From contig JACNLQ010000058.1 in NCBI GenBank assembly GCA_014381415.1, forward strand, positions 1-64,000: a stretch of 64,000 bases of DNA. The letters are read 5' to 3'. The stretch is from Fidelibacterota bacterium (lineage in GTDB: Bacteria; Fidelibacterota; Marinisomatia; SCGC-AAA003-L08; D37C17). The notes under the pieces are model-generated. The model worked only from the letters and a program-made list of their open reading frames with translations. It did not search any database and was not told the origin of the DNA. The position numbers were made by a program, and so were the translations under genes. This document shows positions 19,377-29,240 of this stretch, one piece after another. Position 1 is the first letter of the stretch, and each line of letters starts with the position of its first letter.

Positions 19377-19871
19377 ATGAAGAAATTACTATTTATACTT
19401 ATGGTTGGTAGTTTGTTTGCTCAAGATATAGATACAAGTGGAATGAGTGAAGTGGAAAAGCAGATGTTGTTTAAACAGAATGATAAAAGTATATTATTGA
19501 CATATCTTTTATCAATTAATATTCCTACAGCAGGGCATGCATGGAATGGTGATTGGGTTAGGGGATTTAAACCAAATGTTTTACCTGTGGGATTTCTTGT
19601 ATCATTGGGTGTAGCTGGGTATATTGAAGAAACTTATAGCTTTTATAATACTAAAGCAAATATAGTACAAGTAATTGCAGTACTTACAGGTATATCATCT
19701 ATTGCCTCATGGTATCTGATGCAAATCCAAGATGCAGTGTATTTGGCAAAAACACACAATGCTTCTCTATATAAACAAATATATGGTAGAGATTATCCTA
19801 TCCAACCCAAGAAGTCAGTTGTTCAAAAAATGATTGATAAGAAAGAAGCCAAGAAATCTAAACCTGAATGA
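19377..19871 (+). CDS. Exported membrane protein of unknown function (164 aa)
   Basis: A signal peptide (MKKLLFILMVGSLFAQ, cleavage near residue 15) is followed by a short acidic region (SGMSEVEKQMLFKQN). Two hydrophobic segments (about 70-85 and 100-120) flank a YIEETYSFYN turn. The C-terminus is charged. I do not recognise the family; small envelope proteins of this layout are common in FCB bacteria. The start is supported by AAGGA 7 bp upstream. A short reading frame overlaps its stop (ATGA). Confidence 0.6.
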   Translation: MKKLLFILMVGSLFAQDIDTSGMSEVEKQMLFKQNDKSILLTYLLSINIPTAGHAWNGDWVRGFKPNVLPVGFLVSLGVAGYIEETYSFYNTKANIVQVIAVLTGISSIASWYLMQIQDAVYLAKTHNASLYKQIYGRDYPIQPKKSVVQKMIDKKEAKKSKPE

Positions 19872-19975
19872 TTCGCAAGCTAATTATATTATTAGTTTTT
19901 GTTGGAAGTAGTACAGTAGGAATTTTACACCGTCTCACAAAGTTATCCTCGTTAAGCATAATGATAAAGGAGTAA
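19868..19975 (+). pseudogene. Short ORF, possible broken exported gene
   Basis: ATGA overlap with the previous gene, then MIRKLIILLVFVGSSTVGIL, a typical signal-peptide start, ending after 35 codons. The next reading frame continues with protein-like sequence (SHKVILVKHNDKGVKLNFGW) up to about 20030. This suggests a frameshifted or decayed secreted protein, not a true 35-residue product. Whether the break is real or a sequencing error cannot be told from here. Confidence 0.35.
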
Positions 19976-20003
19976 AATTAAATTTTGGTTGGACTAATAA
20001 ATA

Positions 20004-21137
20004 TTATTTGAGAATTTTCTCTACTAATTTTACTACATCTAAAATATTTTGTGCTCCATCATTATTTAAGTCAGTTAATTTAGAGGTTGATTTATTATTG
20101 TCTCTATAAATTCCCTCACAGATATCTAACACTCCATTATTGTTACAGTCACTTCCGTCCCCTTCACCTCCACAAACCCCACAGGCATCAATAATTGCAT
20201 TCCCATTTGGCAACCCCCTACAGTCACAACTTCCTGTATTAGGTTTATCTTTACCCCCGCAGACACCACAAATATCCTTTGTAATAGTCATATCTCCACC
20301 ACAGATACCAAAACAATCTCTTTCCCAAACAGGTACCCCTTTCCATTCCTGTAATTTGAATTCCATATCAATCTCTGCACCGCAAAGAAGTGTTCCATCA
20401 AAGTCCGCACCGGTAAAATCAGCATGTTTTAGATTGGTTCCCTGTAGGTTGGCATTTTTCAAATTAGCATTCATCAATTTAGCATCGAATAAAGAGGCGT
20501 CTGAAAAATCAACCTCTTCCAAATTGGTATTCACAAGATTTGCATACCGTAAATCCGCCACTATTAAAGACGCATTTTTCAGGTTGGCTTCATTAAGGTT
20601 TGCATACCATAACCATGCATCTGTTAAATTGGCATTTTCAAGATTTGCATCCAATAGGTCAGCGTCAAACAAAGAAGCATCCTTTAGATTTGCATTTTTT
20701 AGATTTATATGAACCAATGATGCATTCACCAAATTAGCACCTTCTAAATTTGCATTCTGGAGATTAGCATTTTCCAAATTGGCATAGCGGAAATCGGAAC
20801 CTTTTAGATTTGCATTTTCTAAATTGGTCCAGCTGAGATTTGCATTTACCAGATTTGCATTAATCAGGTTTGCATCAGTTAGATTTGCCGTAACAAGTTG
20901 AGAATAACGAAGGTCAGCCCCCACCAAATAGGCACCCTCCAGATTCGCCCATTTTAAATCAACGTTTCGTAGATTGGCATTAGGAAGCCAGCATTTCAAC
21001 ATATAGGAATAATATTTTTGCCAAGTTTCCTCATTGCAGTCACAATTATAATTGGTACTATTATTCTCATTATATTCAGTACAGTCATCTGCAAATAAGG
21101 GAATGATGATAATCGTTAGTAAAAAGAAATATCGCAT
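20004..21137 (-). CDS. Secreted pentapeptide-repeat protein with CGVCGG modules and dockerin-like tail
   Basis: A 377-residue protein with a signal peptide (MRYFFLLTIIIIPLFA). A short Cys-containing linker is followed by about 35 pentapeptide repeats of A(N/D)Lxx type (about 50-255), which fold into a right-handed quadrilateral beta-helix. Two CGVCGG Cys-rich modules follow (about 285-330). The C-terminus, TDLNNDGAQNILDVVKLVEK, resembles half of a dockerin repeat and may serve sorting or attachment. It is probably surface-located. Similar CGVCGG modules occur in the 41790 and 55816 genes. Role unknown; pentapeptide helices often mediate binding. Confidence 0.82.
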   Translation of the reverse strand: MRYFFLLTIIIIPLFADDCTEYNENNSTNYNCDCNEETWQKYYSYMLKCWLPNANLRNVDLKWANLEGAYLVGADLRYSQLVTANLTDANLINANLVNANLSWTNLENANLKGSDFRYANLENANLQNANLEGANLVNASLVHINLKNANLKDASLFDADLLDANLENANLTDAWLWYANLNEANLKNASLIVADLRYANLVNTNLEEVDFSDASLFDAKLMNANLKNANLQGTNLKHADFTGADFDGTLLCGAEIDMEFKLQEWKGVPVWERDCFGICGGDMTITKDICGVCGGKDKPNTGSCDCRGLPNGNAIIDACGVCGGEGDGSDCNNNGVLDICEGIYRDNNKSTSKLTDLNNDGAQNILDVVKLVEKILK

Positions 21138-21229
21138 GAACTGTTCTAAATAATTAGTATCTGAAATTTATAGCAATTGTAAGAATTCTTTTAAAGGGCA
21201 TGATAGCCTCAAGAATAAATGGGTAAGCG

Positions 21230-22735
21230 TTATTTAATAGTGACGATAAAGGGAGAAATTAATTCTATCTTTTCTTCCAGACTTTTACCTAAGAGGAGGT
21301 TTTTCCTGGTAGATAATTCCCTATACTCAGGTAGTATGGATATGAGGTTTGTTACATAATTTCCTTTAATTGCAAAATTTACATTTTGCGGAATAATTGA
21401 TTCATTTTCATAAAAATATTGCGCGTTTAAAGTAGATACAACTACACCCACTATTTCACCATTCTCATTTAAAAGAGGACCTCCGCTATTTCCCGGCTGA
21501 ATCGGATTACTTATTTGTATAAGCCTCGGATCATCCTTTATTCCGTAAAGTGAACTGATATCACCAGTAGATAATTTAACTGATTTCCCCAAGATCTCTC
21601 CCAGGGGATAGCCTAAAGTAAAAATCTCCTGGCCCAATCTCATATCGCTGGTATTTGATATAATGAAGGGTATATCTTCTGTAAAATATTCAGAAATATG
21701 AAAATCTTCCAACGCCAATAATGCTATATCATTGTTTTTATCCTGTAGAGCTATTTTTGCGGTAAACGATTTATCAATTGATGGAAAATGCACCTCTATT
21801 TCCTGCTTACCGTGAATCACATGATAATTGGTTATGATTAACCCGTTTCCTGAAATAACAAATCCGCTACCCATTGATTGAAGCTGAGTATTAACTGCTA
21901 ACCCTGGTGCTGACATATAAAATGGGGGATACACTTTTAAAGAGATATTTTCTCTTTCATAATTTATGGGATATTTTGAAAAAGCAGATGAAGTTCTAAA
22001 AATACCACTTTCTTCGAAAGTTATACTGCGTATTTTTTCAGTATGATCAGCCATAAACCAATGTTCTTCATAGGTATTTCGATAACCACTTTTACTATAA
22101 TAGGCTTTCATTAGCCCTCTGGGCCATTCAGACTCTTTACTGTGCAGAATATAGGAATTATAACGGTTAAATTCTTCCTTATCGCGAATAATTGCCACTT
22201 CAAACTTTCCTGCAATTTCGTTATTCCCTTTTACACCAGTGAGCATGTTCTCCCAGTCAGTATTTTCAGAAACAGTCCAAATACCTTCAATAGGATCTAA
22301 AACATTTTCATGATAATATTCCTTGAAATCATTTTTATTAAGATCAATGGATTGCCAGAACATAGTTTCAATTGTATCAAAGGAAATAATATTGGCAAAA
22401 ATGCCATAACAGCTGTTTGTGTCATCAGGCAATTTAATATTGGTGATATGTAATGCATCTCCTCCAACTTTGCGAACTTTCCATTTTGCCAAGCGAATGA
22501 CGTCATTATAATCACAATTGATCATAGACGGAACCGCATTATTAATAGTTAGTTTGCCCATTTTTATCGATTGAGGAGGTAGTGGGTCTAATTCGTGATA
22601 TACGGATATATTGTATTCTACAGATTTAGCTACTTTGGAAGATGTTAGTGGTTGGTAATTTACATAAGGAGCACAAGAAATGCCCAAAAATAAACTTATT
22701 GCCATTATGATTCTAAATTTCACTCTGTTCTCCAT
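21230..22735 (-). CDS. Trypsin-like serine protease (DegP-type domain), exported
   Basis: A 501-residue protein with an N-terminal hydrophobic signal (about 9-20) ending in GISC, possibly a lipoprotein Cys though the lipobox is weak. The N-terminal 270 residues are unrecognised. The protease domain (about 280-470) has all three catalytic parts: TNYHVIHG (His), NNDIALLAL (Asp) and GNSGGPLL (Ser). No PDZ domain is visible, unlike DegP/HtrA. It is probably a periplasmic or surface protease for quality control or signalling. The gene stands alone, with gaps of about 100 bp on each side. Confidence 0.82.
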   Translation of the reverse strand: MENRVKFRIIMAISLFLGISCAPYVNYQPLTSSKVAKSVEYNISVYHELDPLPPQSIKMGKLTINNAVPSMINCDYNDVIRLAKWKVRKVGGDALHITNIKLPDDTNSCYGIFANIISFDTIETMFWQSIDLNKNDFKEYYHENVLDPIEGIWTVSENTDWENMLTGVKGNNEIAGKFEVAIIRDKEEFNRYNSYILHSKESEWPRGLMKAYYSKSGYRNTYEEHWFMADHTEKIRSITFEESGIFRTSSAFSKYPINYERENISLKVYPPFYMSAPGLAVNTQLQSMGSGFVISGNGLIITNYHVIHGKQEIEVHFPSIDKSFTAKIALQDKNNDIALLALEDFHISEYFTEDIPFIISNTSDMRLGQEIFTLGYPLGEILGKSVKLSTGDISSLYGIKDDPRLIQISNPIQPGNSGGPLLNENGEIVGVVVSTLNAQYFYENESIIPQNVNFAIKGNYVTNLISILPEYRELSTRKNLLLGKSLEEKIELISPFIVTIK

Positions 22736-22846
22736 AAATGAAATTTAAGAAATATATAACCCCGATGTTACATTTATTTCTACTTTTCTAGAAGCTGATT
22801 ATTTGGAAAATAATAATCTTGGATATTTTCTTAATATAATTTGAGT

Positions 22847-23455
22847 CTAGAACTTCAATGATAAATTGATACGCATTGAATTAGTAGCTGGAGATAATTG
22901 AGGTTCAACTGACATATTGAAATTTGTCCGTTCAAGATAAATTACATCGAAGAATGAAACCATTCTGTGGAGAATGAGTCCTCCAACAGCAAATTTTGCA
23001 TATTTATTAAATGAGGCAGACTTTATTCGCATTTCATCAAATATTATACGATTATCCGAATTATCCCATTGCCATTCAAATCCTTCACCCTCTTTATATT
23101 TATCGTTTACTAATCTTTTACGTTCTTTAGTATCATTGTAAATATCCAAACTATTATAATGCCCAAGATTTACTACAAATAAATAGTCTTTACCCGTCAT
23201 ATCCACATCTGCATGAAGTTCGGCAAAAGCAGTATAATCACTTTCATACCAAACTGATGTTTTCTTTCCCCCTATATAAATCAACCAAAGTGCAGCTTCC
23301 CTTATGAAGAAATTATTTGCCCGTTCTGATGCTCCCAGAGTCTTTTCACCCCATCCCGGCAATATCATCGACTGGAGCTTTGTTTTTGCATTTCCATTTA
23401 CTTGTGCAGTAATGCAAGTAAAGCTTATAAATATAAATAAAAAATATTTTTTCAT
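22847..23455 (-). CDS. Exported envelope protein, DUF5683-like
   Basis: A 202-residue protein with a clean signal peptide (MKKYFLFIFISFTCITAQ). The LPGWGEKTLG segment near residue 32 resembles the LPGWGQ motif of DUF5683-type proteins, and a hydrophobic stretch follows (about 165-180). It ends in alternating hydrophobic residues with a terminal Phe (INLSLKF), as outer-membrane proteins do. Its start overlaps the lnt stop by 4 bp (ATGA), so it is expressed with lnt. Function unknown. Confidence 0.6.
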   Translation of the reverse strand: MKKYFLFIFISFTCITAQVNGNAKTKLQSMILPGWGEKTLGASERANNFFIREAALWLIYIGGKKTSVWYESDYTAFAELHADVDMTGKDYLFVVNLGHYNSLDIYNDTKERKRLVNDKYKEGEGFEWQWDNSDNRIIFDEMRIKSASFNKYAKFAVGGLILHRMVSFFDVIYLERTNFNMSVEPQLSPATNSMRINLSLKF

Positions 23456-24939
23456 TTTTTTCTTAATAATACTCCTATTATAAAAAACATGGAAATTACT
23501 GTACTTAATTGGGAAAATATATCCCCATATTTTGTATAAAAAGTAACTCTTTTGGAGGGCATAATTGCAGCACTAATCACTCCAGTTTGATTCAACGATA
23601 ATTGTCTAACGATGTTCCCCGATGGGTCTATAACCATTGATATGCCTGTATTCGTACACCGTAAAACTGGTCTGCGATTCTCAACAGCCCTGAAAATTGC
23701 CTGCTTTGCATGCTGCTGAGGTTCAGGTGGAGTTTCGTACCAACCATCATTCACAACATAAACCAATACCTGAGCTCCCCGCCTTACAAACTCAGCACTT
23801 AATGCAGGAATAGTAGATTCGAAACAAATCATGGCTGCAAATTTTGTATTCTGGATATTAAACATCCTGTATTCATCACCGTGAGTGAAATTTGCCTGAC
23901 CTAAATTTAATTCTTTTAATGAGGGGAAAACCCCAGATAATGGAATATGTTCTGCCATAGGTACCAACTTTAATTTATTATAAATTTTTGAAACTGAATC
24001 TGGGGAAATTAAAACTACTGAGTTAAAGAACTTTCTATTCTCCTTTTCCCCCGTAAAATACGGTATCCCTGATAACAATTTTGATTCACCCAATTCAGAT
24101 TGAATCCATTTTAAAGAATATTGGTTACCCTGCAGTATATAAGATGACGTAGCAGATTCTGGCCATATAACTAAATCAACTCCATTCTCTATTGCAGGTT
24201 TGGAAAGTGTTAATAGCGATTCAATATTTTCACGGACTGCTCCGGGTTTCCATTTTTGGGAAAGATGAATATTGGGCTGAATAAGGGTGACATCTATTTT
24301 TTTTACAATGCCTTCCTGTGGAGTTGGTGTAAGGATAATCCCTGTTATCCAGGGAAGGAGAAATATGGAAACTACAGCAAAGGAATGACTTGAGTATGGT
24401 CTATCTATCCAATTATAAATAGAAACATTCAGTAAAATAATCCAAAATGTAATACCGTAAATTCCGGTGATTTCTGCATTTTGAACTAAGGTAAGAAAAT
24501 CCAATTGGGTATTTGCTAAAGCAGTCCATGGTCCACCGGTTAACACATCCATATTACGAATATATTCAATAGAAGTCCAGATAAATGGTAAGAGCCAGAA
24601 CCATCGTTGGGAATAATGTGATTTCAGGAAACCAATAATTAAACTGATACCTGCTACATTTAATGAACAATAAAGTACAGCCGCCAACATGGAAATCACA
24701 CCAATGATTGGTGTGGTACCAATATTCATTGCCAACCAAAATATTGTTGTTAAATAATAGGCTAAACCCCATAAAAAGCCTGCTTTGAAAAAATCTTTTG
24801 TGGATTTAATTCGATTCAGTACAAAAATGAATGGCACCAGGCTAAACCATGCCAACCAACCTAAATGAAGGGGATGTTGGGCAAGCCCCGTTAATACTGC
24901 TGAAATTATAAGTGTAATAGGGCTGTAGGTAACTCTCAT
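23452..24939 (-). CDS. lnt: Apolipoprotein N-acyltransferase
   Basis: Lnt adds the third acyl chain to the N-terminal Cys of lipoproteins at the periplasmic face of the inner membrane. The 495-residue protein has about six membrane segments in its first 205 residues and one at the end (about 475-492), with the nitrilase domain between. The catalytic triad is visible: E261 in VIWPESA, Lys near 322 in YNKLKLVPMAEH, and C372 in AMICFEST. The length is normal. It follows ruvX directly and overlaps the next gene by 4 bp. It supports lipoprotein maturation, needed for several lipoproteins in this window. Confidence 0.93.
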   Translation of the reverse strand: MRVTYSPITLIISAVLTGLAQHPLHLGWLAWFSLVPFIFVLNRIKSTKDFFKAGFLWGLAYYLTTIFWLAMNIGTTPIIGVISMLAAVLYCSLNVAGISLIIGFLKSHYSQRWFWLLPFIWTSIEYIRNMDVLTGGPWTALANTQLDFLTLVQNAEITGIYGITFWIILLNVSIYNWIDRPYSSHSFAVVSIFLLPWITGIILTPTPQEGIVKKIDVTLIQPNIHLSQKWKPGAVRENIESLLTLSKPAIENGVDLVIWPESATSSYILQGNQYSLKWIQSELGESKLLSGIPYFTGEKENRKFFNSVVLISPDSVSKIYNKLKLVPMAEHIPLSGVFPSLKELNLGQANFTHGDEYRMFNIQNTKFAAMICFESTIPALSAEFVRRGAQVLVYVVNDGWYETPPEPQQHAKQAIFRAVENRRPVLRCTNTGISMVIDPSGNIVRQLSLNQTGVISAAIMPSKRVTFYTKYGDIFSQLSTVISMFFIIGVLLRKK

Positions 24940-25353
24940 TCAGGACTGAGAATCCAAATATTCTTGCAGAATAATGGCAGCGGCAGTTTCATCTACCCTA
25001 CCTTTTTCATGTCCGGTTTTTACTCCCTGTAGCTGTAAACTTTTTTCTGCGGCTACACTGCTGAGTCGTTCATCAATGGGGATTACCTGAATTTTCCCAA
25101 TGGAAAATAATTTAGCAATAAATATCTTTACGACATCTGTCTGCTTAGAATTTTCTCCCTTTAAAGTATAAGGAACCCCTACCACAATTTTATTCACATC
25201 CCTTTCTTTAGCAGTTTCCAAAATTGCTGAGATATAATCAGGTGTTATTTTTCTATCAATAATTGTCAAGGGCTTGGCAATAATGCCCAATGGGTCTGAC
25301 AGCGCTATTCCTATCCGGCGCTCCCCATAATCAACTCCAAGGATTCTACTCAA
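24940..25353 (-). CDS. ruvX: Holliday junction resolvase-like RuvX (YqgF)
   Basis: A 137-residue RNase H-fold nuclease. The N-terminal GVDYGERRIGIALSD carries the first catalytic Asp, and KIVVGVPYTLKGENS and VDETAA (last Asp/Glu region) complete the family pattern. It acts in RNA processing (16S rRNA 5' maturation in E. coli) and perhaps in recombination. It overlaps the HU/IHF gene by 4 bp and abuts lnt. Confidence 0.93.
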   Translation of the reverse strand: MSRILGVDYGERRIGIALSDPLGIIAKPLTIIDRKITPDYISAILETAKERDVNKIVVGVPYTLKGENSKQTDVVKIFIAKLFSIGKIQVIPIDERLSSVAAEKSLQLQGVKTGHEKGRVDETAAAIILQEYLDSQS

Positions 25354-25670
25354 TCGGTTTTAGTCCATTCTTGATGTAACTCTTGTCGGATTATTTTACC
25401 AGGTTTAAAATGTATTTTCCTTCGCGGTGGTACATATACTTCTTCATTGGTACGGGGATTTCTTGCCCGAGGTTTGGCTTTGGTAGGTTTCACTTCAAAA
25501 ATACCAAAATTTCTTAATTCAATCCGGATTCGACTTTTATCCTCGGTTAACATTTCTGCAACGGTGTCTAAAGTTGTATCCAGAATTAATTTCATTTCAT
25601 CATGAGTGAGATTTAATTTATCTCCAGCTCTCCGGATTATATCTTCACGAGTGTAGTTAATTATTTTCAT
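25350..25670 (-). CDS. HU/IHF-family DNA-binding protein
   Basis: The ORF-track version (142 aa) starts inside rsh; the better start is the internal ATG at 25670 (MKIINYTREDIIRRAG), preceded by AGAAAGGATG, giving 106 residues. The HU/IHF fold is clear: a helical N-terminus, ELRNFGIFEVKPTKAKPRAR, the signature arm GxFxVxxxxAxxxRNPxT, and the RKIHFKPGK C-terminal part. It is an architectural protein that bends DNA. It is slightly longer than HU (90 aa), with IHF-like features; which subunit type is unclear. Confidence 0.9.
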   Translation of the reverse strand: MKIINYTREDIIRRAGDKLNLTHDEMKLILDTTLDTVAEMLTEDKSRIRIELRNFGIFEVKPTKAKPRARNPRTNEEVYVPPRRKIHFKPGKIIRQELHQEWTKTD

Positions 25671-25671
25671 A

Positions 25672-27873
25672 TTACATCCTTTCTGTTGATATGAAGTTTG
25701 GTATTTTTTGTATTCTTTTTGAAAGCCTGTCCAATTGGCGTGTATCTCTAACTTCCAGAACAATAATACAAGTAGCAATACCTTCTGCAGCTTTCATATC
25801 GATGCTGGAAATATTGATATTTAATGCGGATATACATTCAGTAATATCTTTTAAAAGCTGCTTTCGATCTTCTAATAATATTTTAAGTCTAACGATAAAC
25901 GAGCTTTGTGGTTTAACATTCCATTCTACAAAAATAAATCTGTCTTCACCCTCCATACATGGCAAGTTTTTACATGTACTACGATGAATAGTTACCCCTC
26001 TTCCCCGAGTTATATATCCTGCAATTTCGTCCCCGGGAATGGGGCTGCAACATTTTGCAAAAGCCAATAATGCATTTGCAACCCCATCAACAGTGACACC
26101 CTTTGCTTGCCTCCGTGCCTTATTAATAAATCGCTCAGTTAAAGATTGGCTTTCTGGATCATTATCTTGTTCATTATAATCAACTGGTTGATATTTATCT
26201 ATGATATCTCTAACTGTTAACTGGCCATTTGCCAAAGCTGCATAAACCAATTCAATTTGATTAAAACCCATTATCTGTGGTTTTGCTTGCAACTCATCTA
26301 AGAGTGAAACTCGTTTCATTCTCCGTAGAGTCTTTTCAATTATTTCTTTCCCAAGCTGGATGCTCTGTTCCGTTTGTTCTTTTTTAACCCAGCGTTTTAT
26401 GTGAGATTTAGCTTTTCCAGTCTGTACAAACTTTAGCCAGGCATAACTTGGTTTTTGAGTATTGGAAGTCAATATTTCAATGGAATCACCATTTTTTAAA
26501 ACCAAATTTAAGGGAACTATTTTTCCATTCACCTTGGCACCAATGCAATGAATACCTACTTGAGTATGAACCTGAAATGCAAAATCAATTGGGGTGGAAT
26601 TTGCAGGTAAGGGGGTTACATCACCCGCAGGGGTGAAAACAAATATTTCATCCTTGAATAAGTCAACTTTTAATAGCTTGAGGAATTCATCAGGATTTGA
26701 ATCTTCTGCCTGAAGTACTTCAACAAGTTCACGAAGCCAGCGCATGTGTTTATCAATATTTGAATCATCAGCTTTAATTGCCCCCTTCTCTTTATATACC
26801 CAATGGGCAGCAACACCAATTTCCGCTGTTTGATCCATTTCTTTGGTTCTTATTTGAACTTCTACCATTTTTCCTTGATGTCCAAATACTGTGGTATGAA
26901 TTGACTGATATCCATTACTTTTTGGTGTTGCGATATAATCTTTAAATCTCTCTTGTAGAGGAGTAAATAATTGATGAATAATACCCAAAATAGCATAACA
27001 TTCTTCTACTTTACAAGCAATAATTCTAATGGCAAATAAATCAAATAACTCCTCAAATTTTTTATTTTGTTTCTGCATTTTACCTGAAATTGAAAAGTAA
27101 TGTTTAGCCCTACCAAATATTTGAGCATGGATATTAAATTTACCTAATTCATCTTTAATTGGAATTGAAAATTCCTCAATGTACTTTTCTCTTTGTTTTC
27201 TGGAGGCTTTGGTTTTCTTTTGCAGGAGTTTGTATTCTTCTGGTTCCAAGGTTTTAAGAATGAGATCTTCTAATTCAATTTTTAATTTATTCATTCCCAA
27301 CCTATGTGCCAATGGAGCATATACATCTCGAGTTTCAATCGCAATTCGTCTTTGTTTTATAAGGGGAAGATGCTTAATTGTACTCATATTATGCAGCCGG
27401 TCGGCAAATTTTATAATAATTACTCTTAAATCTTTAGCAACTGATAAAAACATTTTCATGAAATTTTCAGCTTGCTTTTCACGTCTACTGGAAAACTTTA
27501 TACCAGATAATTTGGATACTCCATCAACCAATTCCGCAATTTCTTCTCCAAATTTATTAACCATATCACTTCGGGACATTTTTGTATCTTCAATAACATC
27601 ATGCATAAGCCCAGCTGCAATGGTTCTGGTATCCATTTTCCATTCTGAGAGGATGATACCTACAGATGCACAATGGGTGAAATAGGGTTCACCGGAGCGA
27701 CGCTTTTGCCCTTCATGAGCGGTTTTACTAAAACTGAATGCTTCCCAAATAAAATTAACTGCATCTTTATCTGGCTCAGTGTCGGGATAAAGATTTTTTA
27801 TTATTTGCTGAAAATCTTTTGGATATTCATTTCCATTATGGGGAAGTATTTTTTTCAGTTTGTCCAGCAGCAT
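25672..27873 (-). CDS. (p)ppGpp synthetase/hydrolase, RelA/SpoT homologue
   Basis: A 733-residue bifunctional Rsh enzyme of the stringent response. Domains in order: HD hydrolase (about 50-190) with HDVIEDT and FADRLHNM intact, so hydrolysis is expected; the synthetase domain (about 230-380) with the SIHTTVFG region; TGS (about 395-465); a helical/zinc-finger region with CCSPIPGDEI; and a C-terminal ACT domain (about 655-730). A single Rsh enzyme is usual in FCB bacteria. Its stop lies 2 bp before the HU/IHF start and it follows dnaB by 2 bp, so all are probably co-transcribed. Confidence 0.93.
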   Translation of the reverse strand: MLLDKLKKILPHNGNEYPKDFQQIIKNLYPDTEPDKDAVNFIWEAFSFSKTAHEGQKRRSGEPYFTHCASVGIILSEWKMDTRTIAAGLMHDVIEDTKMSRSDMVNKFGEEIAELVDGVSKLSGIKFSSRREKQAENFMKMFLSVAKDLRVIIIKFADRLHNMSTIKHLPLIKQRRIAIETRDVYAPLAHRLGMNKLKIELEDLILKTLEPEEYKLLQKKTKASRKQREKYIEEFSIPIKDELGKFNIHAQIFGRAKHYFSISGKMQKQNKKFEELFDLFAIRIIACKVEECYAILGIIHQLFTPLQERFKDYIATPKSNGYQSIHTTVFGHQGKMVEVQIRTKEMDQTAEIGVAAHWVYKEKGAIKADDSNIDKHMRWLRELVEVLQAEDSNPDEFLKLLKVDLFKDEIFVFTPAGDVTPLPANSTPIDFAFQVHTQVGIHCIGAKVNGKIVPLNLVLKNGDSIEILTSNTQKPSYAWLKFVQTGKAKSHIKRWVKKEQTEQSIQLGKEIIEKTLRRMKRVSLLDELQAKPQIMGFNQIELVYAALANGQLTVRDIIDKYQPVDYNEQDNDPESQSLTERFINKARRQAKGVTVDGVANALLAFAKCCSPIPGDEIAGYITRGRGVTIHRSTCKNLPCMEGEDRFIFVEWNVKPQSSFIVRLKILLEDRKQLLKDITECISALNINISSIDMKAAEGIATCIIVLEVRDTRQLDRLSKRIQKIPNFISTERM

Positions 27874-27875
27874 AA

Positions 27876-29237
27876 TTAAACTGGGATGTCATCGGGAATA
27901 TAATCTGTTTGCAACCTGCTTAAATTTTCAAATTTTGCATATCGACTAATAAAAGAAATATCAACAGATCCTGTTGGACCATTCCGGTGTTTGGCTACAA
28001 TAATTTCACCTAATCCCTTATCTTCCTCATCTCTGCTATACACAAATTTTCTATAGATGAACAAAATGACGTCTGCATCCTGCTCAATAGCACCACTTTC
28101 CCTGAGGTCGGACATTATGGGGCGATGATCTGTCCTATTTTCCACAGCCCGAGACAACTGGGAGAGTGCCAAAACAGGTACATTTAAATCTTTGGCTAAT
28201 GCTTTTAGCGATCTGGAAATAAATGATATTTCTTGCTGCCGGCTTTCAACCTTTCCCCCTGAATTTAAGAGCTGAATATAATCAACTATTATTAGTTCTA
28301 TATTTTGTTCTGCCTTTAACTGTCGGGCTTTTGCACGGAGATCCATAATATTTAAACCTGCAGTATCATCTATAAAAATATTGGCATCAGATAAAGGACC
28401 TGCAGCCTGTGAAAGTTTTTTCCATTCATTTTTAGGCAATCGTCCTGTTCTTACCAAATGGCTGTCAACTCGAGCTTCTGCTGTAATTAACCTCTCAACC
28501 AACTGAGTATTTGACATTTCTAAACTAAATACACCAACTTTATGTCCAAATTCCAAGGCAGCATTCCTAGCGATAGAAAGAGCAAGAGCCGTTTTCCCCA
28601 TAGATGGGCGACCAGCACAAATAATCAGATCAGATTTCTGCAATCCAGATAGGAGATCATCCAAATCAAAAAAACCGGTGGGGACACCCGTTAATGTACC
28701 TTTTTTTCGGCTCCCCCAATTATCCAGAACCTCATGAAGTACAGGTTCAATAGGTATGAATCCCCCACGTTCGGCATCTTGGGACAAATCAAAAAGAATT
28801 TGCTCCGCATTATCAAGGATAATAGTTGCATCCTCTGTACTATCATATGCTTGAGTACTCATTTGTCCTGCAGAACTTATAATAGAGCGAAGGATTTCTT
28901 TCTCCTTCACAATTTTCGCATAATATTCCACATTTGAAGCCGTGGGAGTATCAGTTGATAATCCAGTTATAAAATAAGCCCCTCCAACATCTTCCAATTT
29001 TCCCGATTTTTTTAATTGATCGGTTACACTTATGGAATCAATTGCCTCATTTTTCTCAAACAATGCTGCCATAGCATTGTAAATGTGACCATGAGCTGAT
29101 TTAAAAAAACTTTTATTAGTGAGGGTATGAAATACTCTTGGAACTGCCTCAGGATCTATAAGCATACACCCCAATACAGCTTGTTCAGCTTCTACGGATT
29201 GAGGGGGTAATCTCCCAGCCTGACTTTTAGCAGCCAT
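27876..29237 (-). CDS. dnaB: Replicative DNA helicase DnaB
   Basis: A 453-residue hexameric 5'-3' helicase of the replication fork. The N-terminal primase-interacting domain (PPQSVEAEQAVLGCMLIDPE) is followed by a linker and a RecA-like motor. Walker A is GRPSMGKTALAL near residue 208 and Walker B includes IIVDYIQLL. The length is standard and no intein is present. It follows the uracil-DNA glycosylase gene after 3 bp. Confidence 0.95.
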   Translation of the reverse strand: MAAKSQAGRLPPQSVEAEQAVLGCMLIDPEAVPRVFHTLTNKSFFKSAHGHIYNAMAALFEKNEAIDSISVTDQLKKSGKLEDVGGAYFITGLSTDTPTASNVEYYAKIVKEKEILRSIISSAGQMSTQAYDSTEDATIILDNAEQILFDLSQDAERGGFIPIEPVLHEVLDNWGSRKKGTLTGVPTGFFDLDDLLSGLQKSDLIICAGRPSMGKTALALSIARNAALEFGHKVGVFSLEMSNTQLVERLITAEARVDSHLVRTGRLPKNEWKKLSQAAGPLSDANIFIDDTAGLNIMDLRAKARQLKAEQNIELIIVDYIQLLNSGGKVESRQQEISFISRSLKALAKDLNVPVLALSQLSRAVENRTDHRPIMSDLRESGAIEQDADVILFIYRKFVYSRDEEDKGLGEIIVAKHRNGPTGSVDISFISRYAKFENLSRLQTDYIPDDIPV

Positions 29238-29240
29238 CTA

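Noticed and set aside
25671-25778. N-terminal extension of the HU/IHF gene in the ORF track
   Set aside because: It lies inside the rsh coding region and is unlike HU; a good ribosome site precedes ATG 25670.
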